In this document: one piece after another, positions 5,191-5,872 of the stretch
Layout of the letters: the number at the start of each line of letters is the position of its first letter
Position numbering within the stretch: the stretch's first letter is position 1
The notes under the pieces: generated by a model
Databases searched by the model: none
What the model was told of the DNA's origin: nothing
The model's input: only the letters and a program-made list of their open reading frames with translations
Origin: an uncultured Rhodobiaceae bacterium
GTDB taxonomy: Archaea > Thermoplasmatota > Poseidoniia > Poseidoniales > Poseidoniaceae
Reading direction: 5' to 3'
DNA: 5,872 nucleotides
Assembly (NCBI GenBank): GCA_937911445.1
Contig: CALDQY010000177.1
Location: forward strand, 1-5,872
Position numbers and translations under genes: made by a program

Positions 5191-5872
5191 TATTCTTCAC
5201 CTCTACGTAACAGACTCGCAACGAACAGCAGTATTCCAGTGATGACATAGACTGAACCCAAACCTAGGCCTGCAACAGTGGATGGGCCCTCTTCAAACTC
5301 AATCGTCGCTGCATCGATTTCGACACTGACTGAAGGCGATTGGCAGGGCGATTCGAGAATACGATCGCCAAGTAGTGTTTGGATCTCGTAATTTGAGACC
5401 CCCAAAACATTCGGTGAATCGATGAATGTTGTCTCATTGGTCACACCGACGACAACACCATTTCTCGAGATTTCAAAGGATGCTGGAGTGGAGGAAGCCC
5501 ACGTCCAATCGAGTTGAACGCTGGTATCCGATACTGCCTGAGTGAGGTTGGGGCATGCCAACGCCGAAATCGGTTCGATGATAATCGAGGTCGAATTCGT
5601 TGCTCCCGATTCATCAGTGACTGTGAGTGACACCTCAACAACACCACTCGCCGGCATGAGGAATGATGCTTCAACTCCTGAGGATGCTCCATTCATCCAA
5701 ATCCATTGATAACGGATTATGGAGTTGTCTGGATCCGTTGAGTCCAATCCAGATAGCGTGACTCGTTCACCTGCATAGAGATCATCCGTGAGCACGGAAA
5801 TCCTTGCACTAGGGGGCGTATTCTCCACAACCATGGAAGCTGTTGAGAGGACGTATGATGTACCATCTGTAA
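5190..5872 (-). CDS. Membrane-anchored PKD/FnIII-like surface protein, C-terminal part (partial, runs off right edge)
   Basis: The frame is open to the window edge. The codons before ATG 5834 read TDGTSYVLSTAS and continue smoothly into VENTPPSARISV, which is a normal junction between two Ig-like repeats, so ATG 5834 is internal and the gene starts outside. Counting from that Met, about 7-88 is a PKD-like domain (TLSGLDSTDPDNSIIRYQW, then VSLTVTDESGAT). About 94-178 is a fibronectin type III-like domain with two cysteines (ACPN near its start, SPCQS near its end) that could pair. A membrane helix at 187-209 is followed by RRGEE. The chain thus sits outside the cell with a C-terminal anchor. 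It is upstream of the CxxxCH protein gene in the same unit (TAATG overlap), which suggests a shared surface role. Its catalytic or binding part, if any, lies beyond the window. Confidence 0.85.
   Translation of the reverse strand, partial: TDGTSYVLSTASMVVENTPPSARISVLTDDLYAGERVTLSGLDSTDPDNSIIRYQWIWMNGASSGVEASFLMPASGVVEVSLTVTDESGATNSTSIIIEPISALACPNLTQAVSDTSVQLDWTWASSTPASFEISRNGVVVGVTNETTFIDSPNVLGVSNYEIQTLLGDRILESPCQSPSVSVEIDAATIEFEEGPSTVAGLGLGSVYVITGILLFVASLLRRGEE
5197..5203 (-). promoter_or_regulatory. Strong Shine-Dalgarno site for the CxxxCH protein
   Basis: The minus strand reads GAGGTGA, a seven-base match to the 16S rRNA 3' end complement, six bases before ATG 5190. It lies inside the end of the upstream coding region and confirms the TAATG stop/start junction as the real start. 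Confidence 0.75.

Overview
The window looks like a piece of an archaeal genome, most likely a planktonic marine member of the Thermoplasmatota such as Marine Group II/Poseidoniales. The reasons are an archaeal-type PAC2 proteasome-assembly chaperone, PKD-domain surface proteins and a lipoprotein-type secretion signal, Shine-Dalgarno sites matching GGAGGTGAT, and very tight packing. The lineage is inferred from gene content and style, since no rRNA or tRNA marker is present.

Layout from left to right. At 1-340 (minus) lies the N-terminal part of a PKD-domain lipoprotein that runs off the left edge. At 415-780 (minus) is a small, very acidic protein with a basic amphipathic N-terminus, which I could not assign to a known family. 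At 884-1699 (plus) is a DEDDh 3'-5' exonuclease with an ExoX-like C-terminal module. At 1674-2828 (minus) is a RecB/Cas4-like PD-(D/E)XK nuclease with four cysteines placed like an iron-sulfur staple. At 2909-3706 (plus) is a PAC2-family chaperone ending in a Leu-Tyr-Gly tail that fits the HbYX proteasome-docking motif. From the right edge back to 3686 (minus) is a three-gene unit. Its members are a membrane-anchored PKD/FnIII-like surface protein (partial, >5872-5190), a secreted membrane-anchored protein with a CxxxCH haem-type motif (5190-4234), and a five-helix membrane protein with histidines (4237-3686).

The genes are packed end to end. The two convergent pairs overlap by 26 and 21 bases at their 3' ends, the two divergent pairs are separated by about 100 and 80 bases, and the three-gene unit is joined by TAATG and ATGA stop/start overlaps, each with a strong Shine-Dalgarno site. 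No stretch over 300 bases lacks a gene. I see no insertion sequence, CRISPR array, RNA gene or sign of recent transfer.

Functionally there are three themes. The two nucleases suggest DNA repair or turnover. The PAC2 protein suggests 20S proteasome assembly. The three-gene unit suggests a cell-surface module that may bind haem and sit next to a membrane electron-transfer partner. That unit is the most interesting candidate for an undescribed system here, but its redox role is inferred from motifs only.
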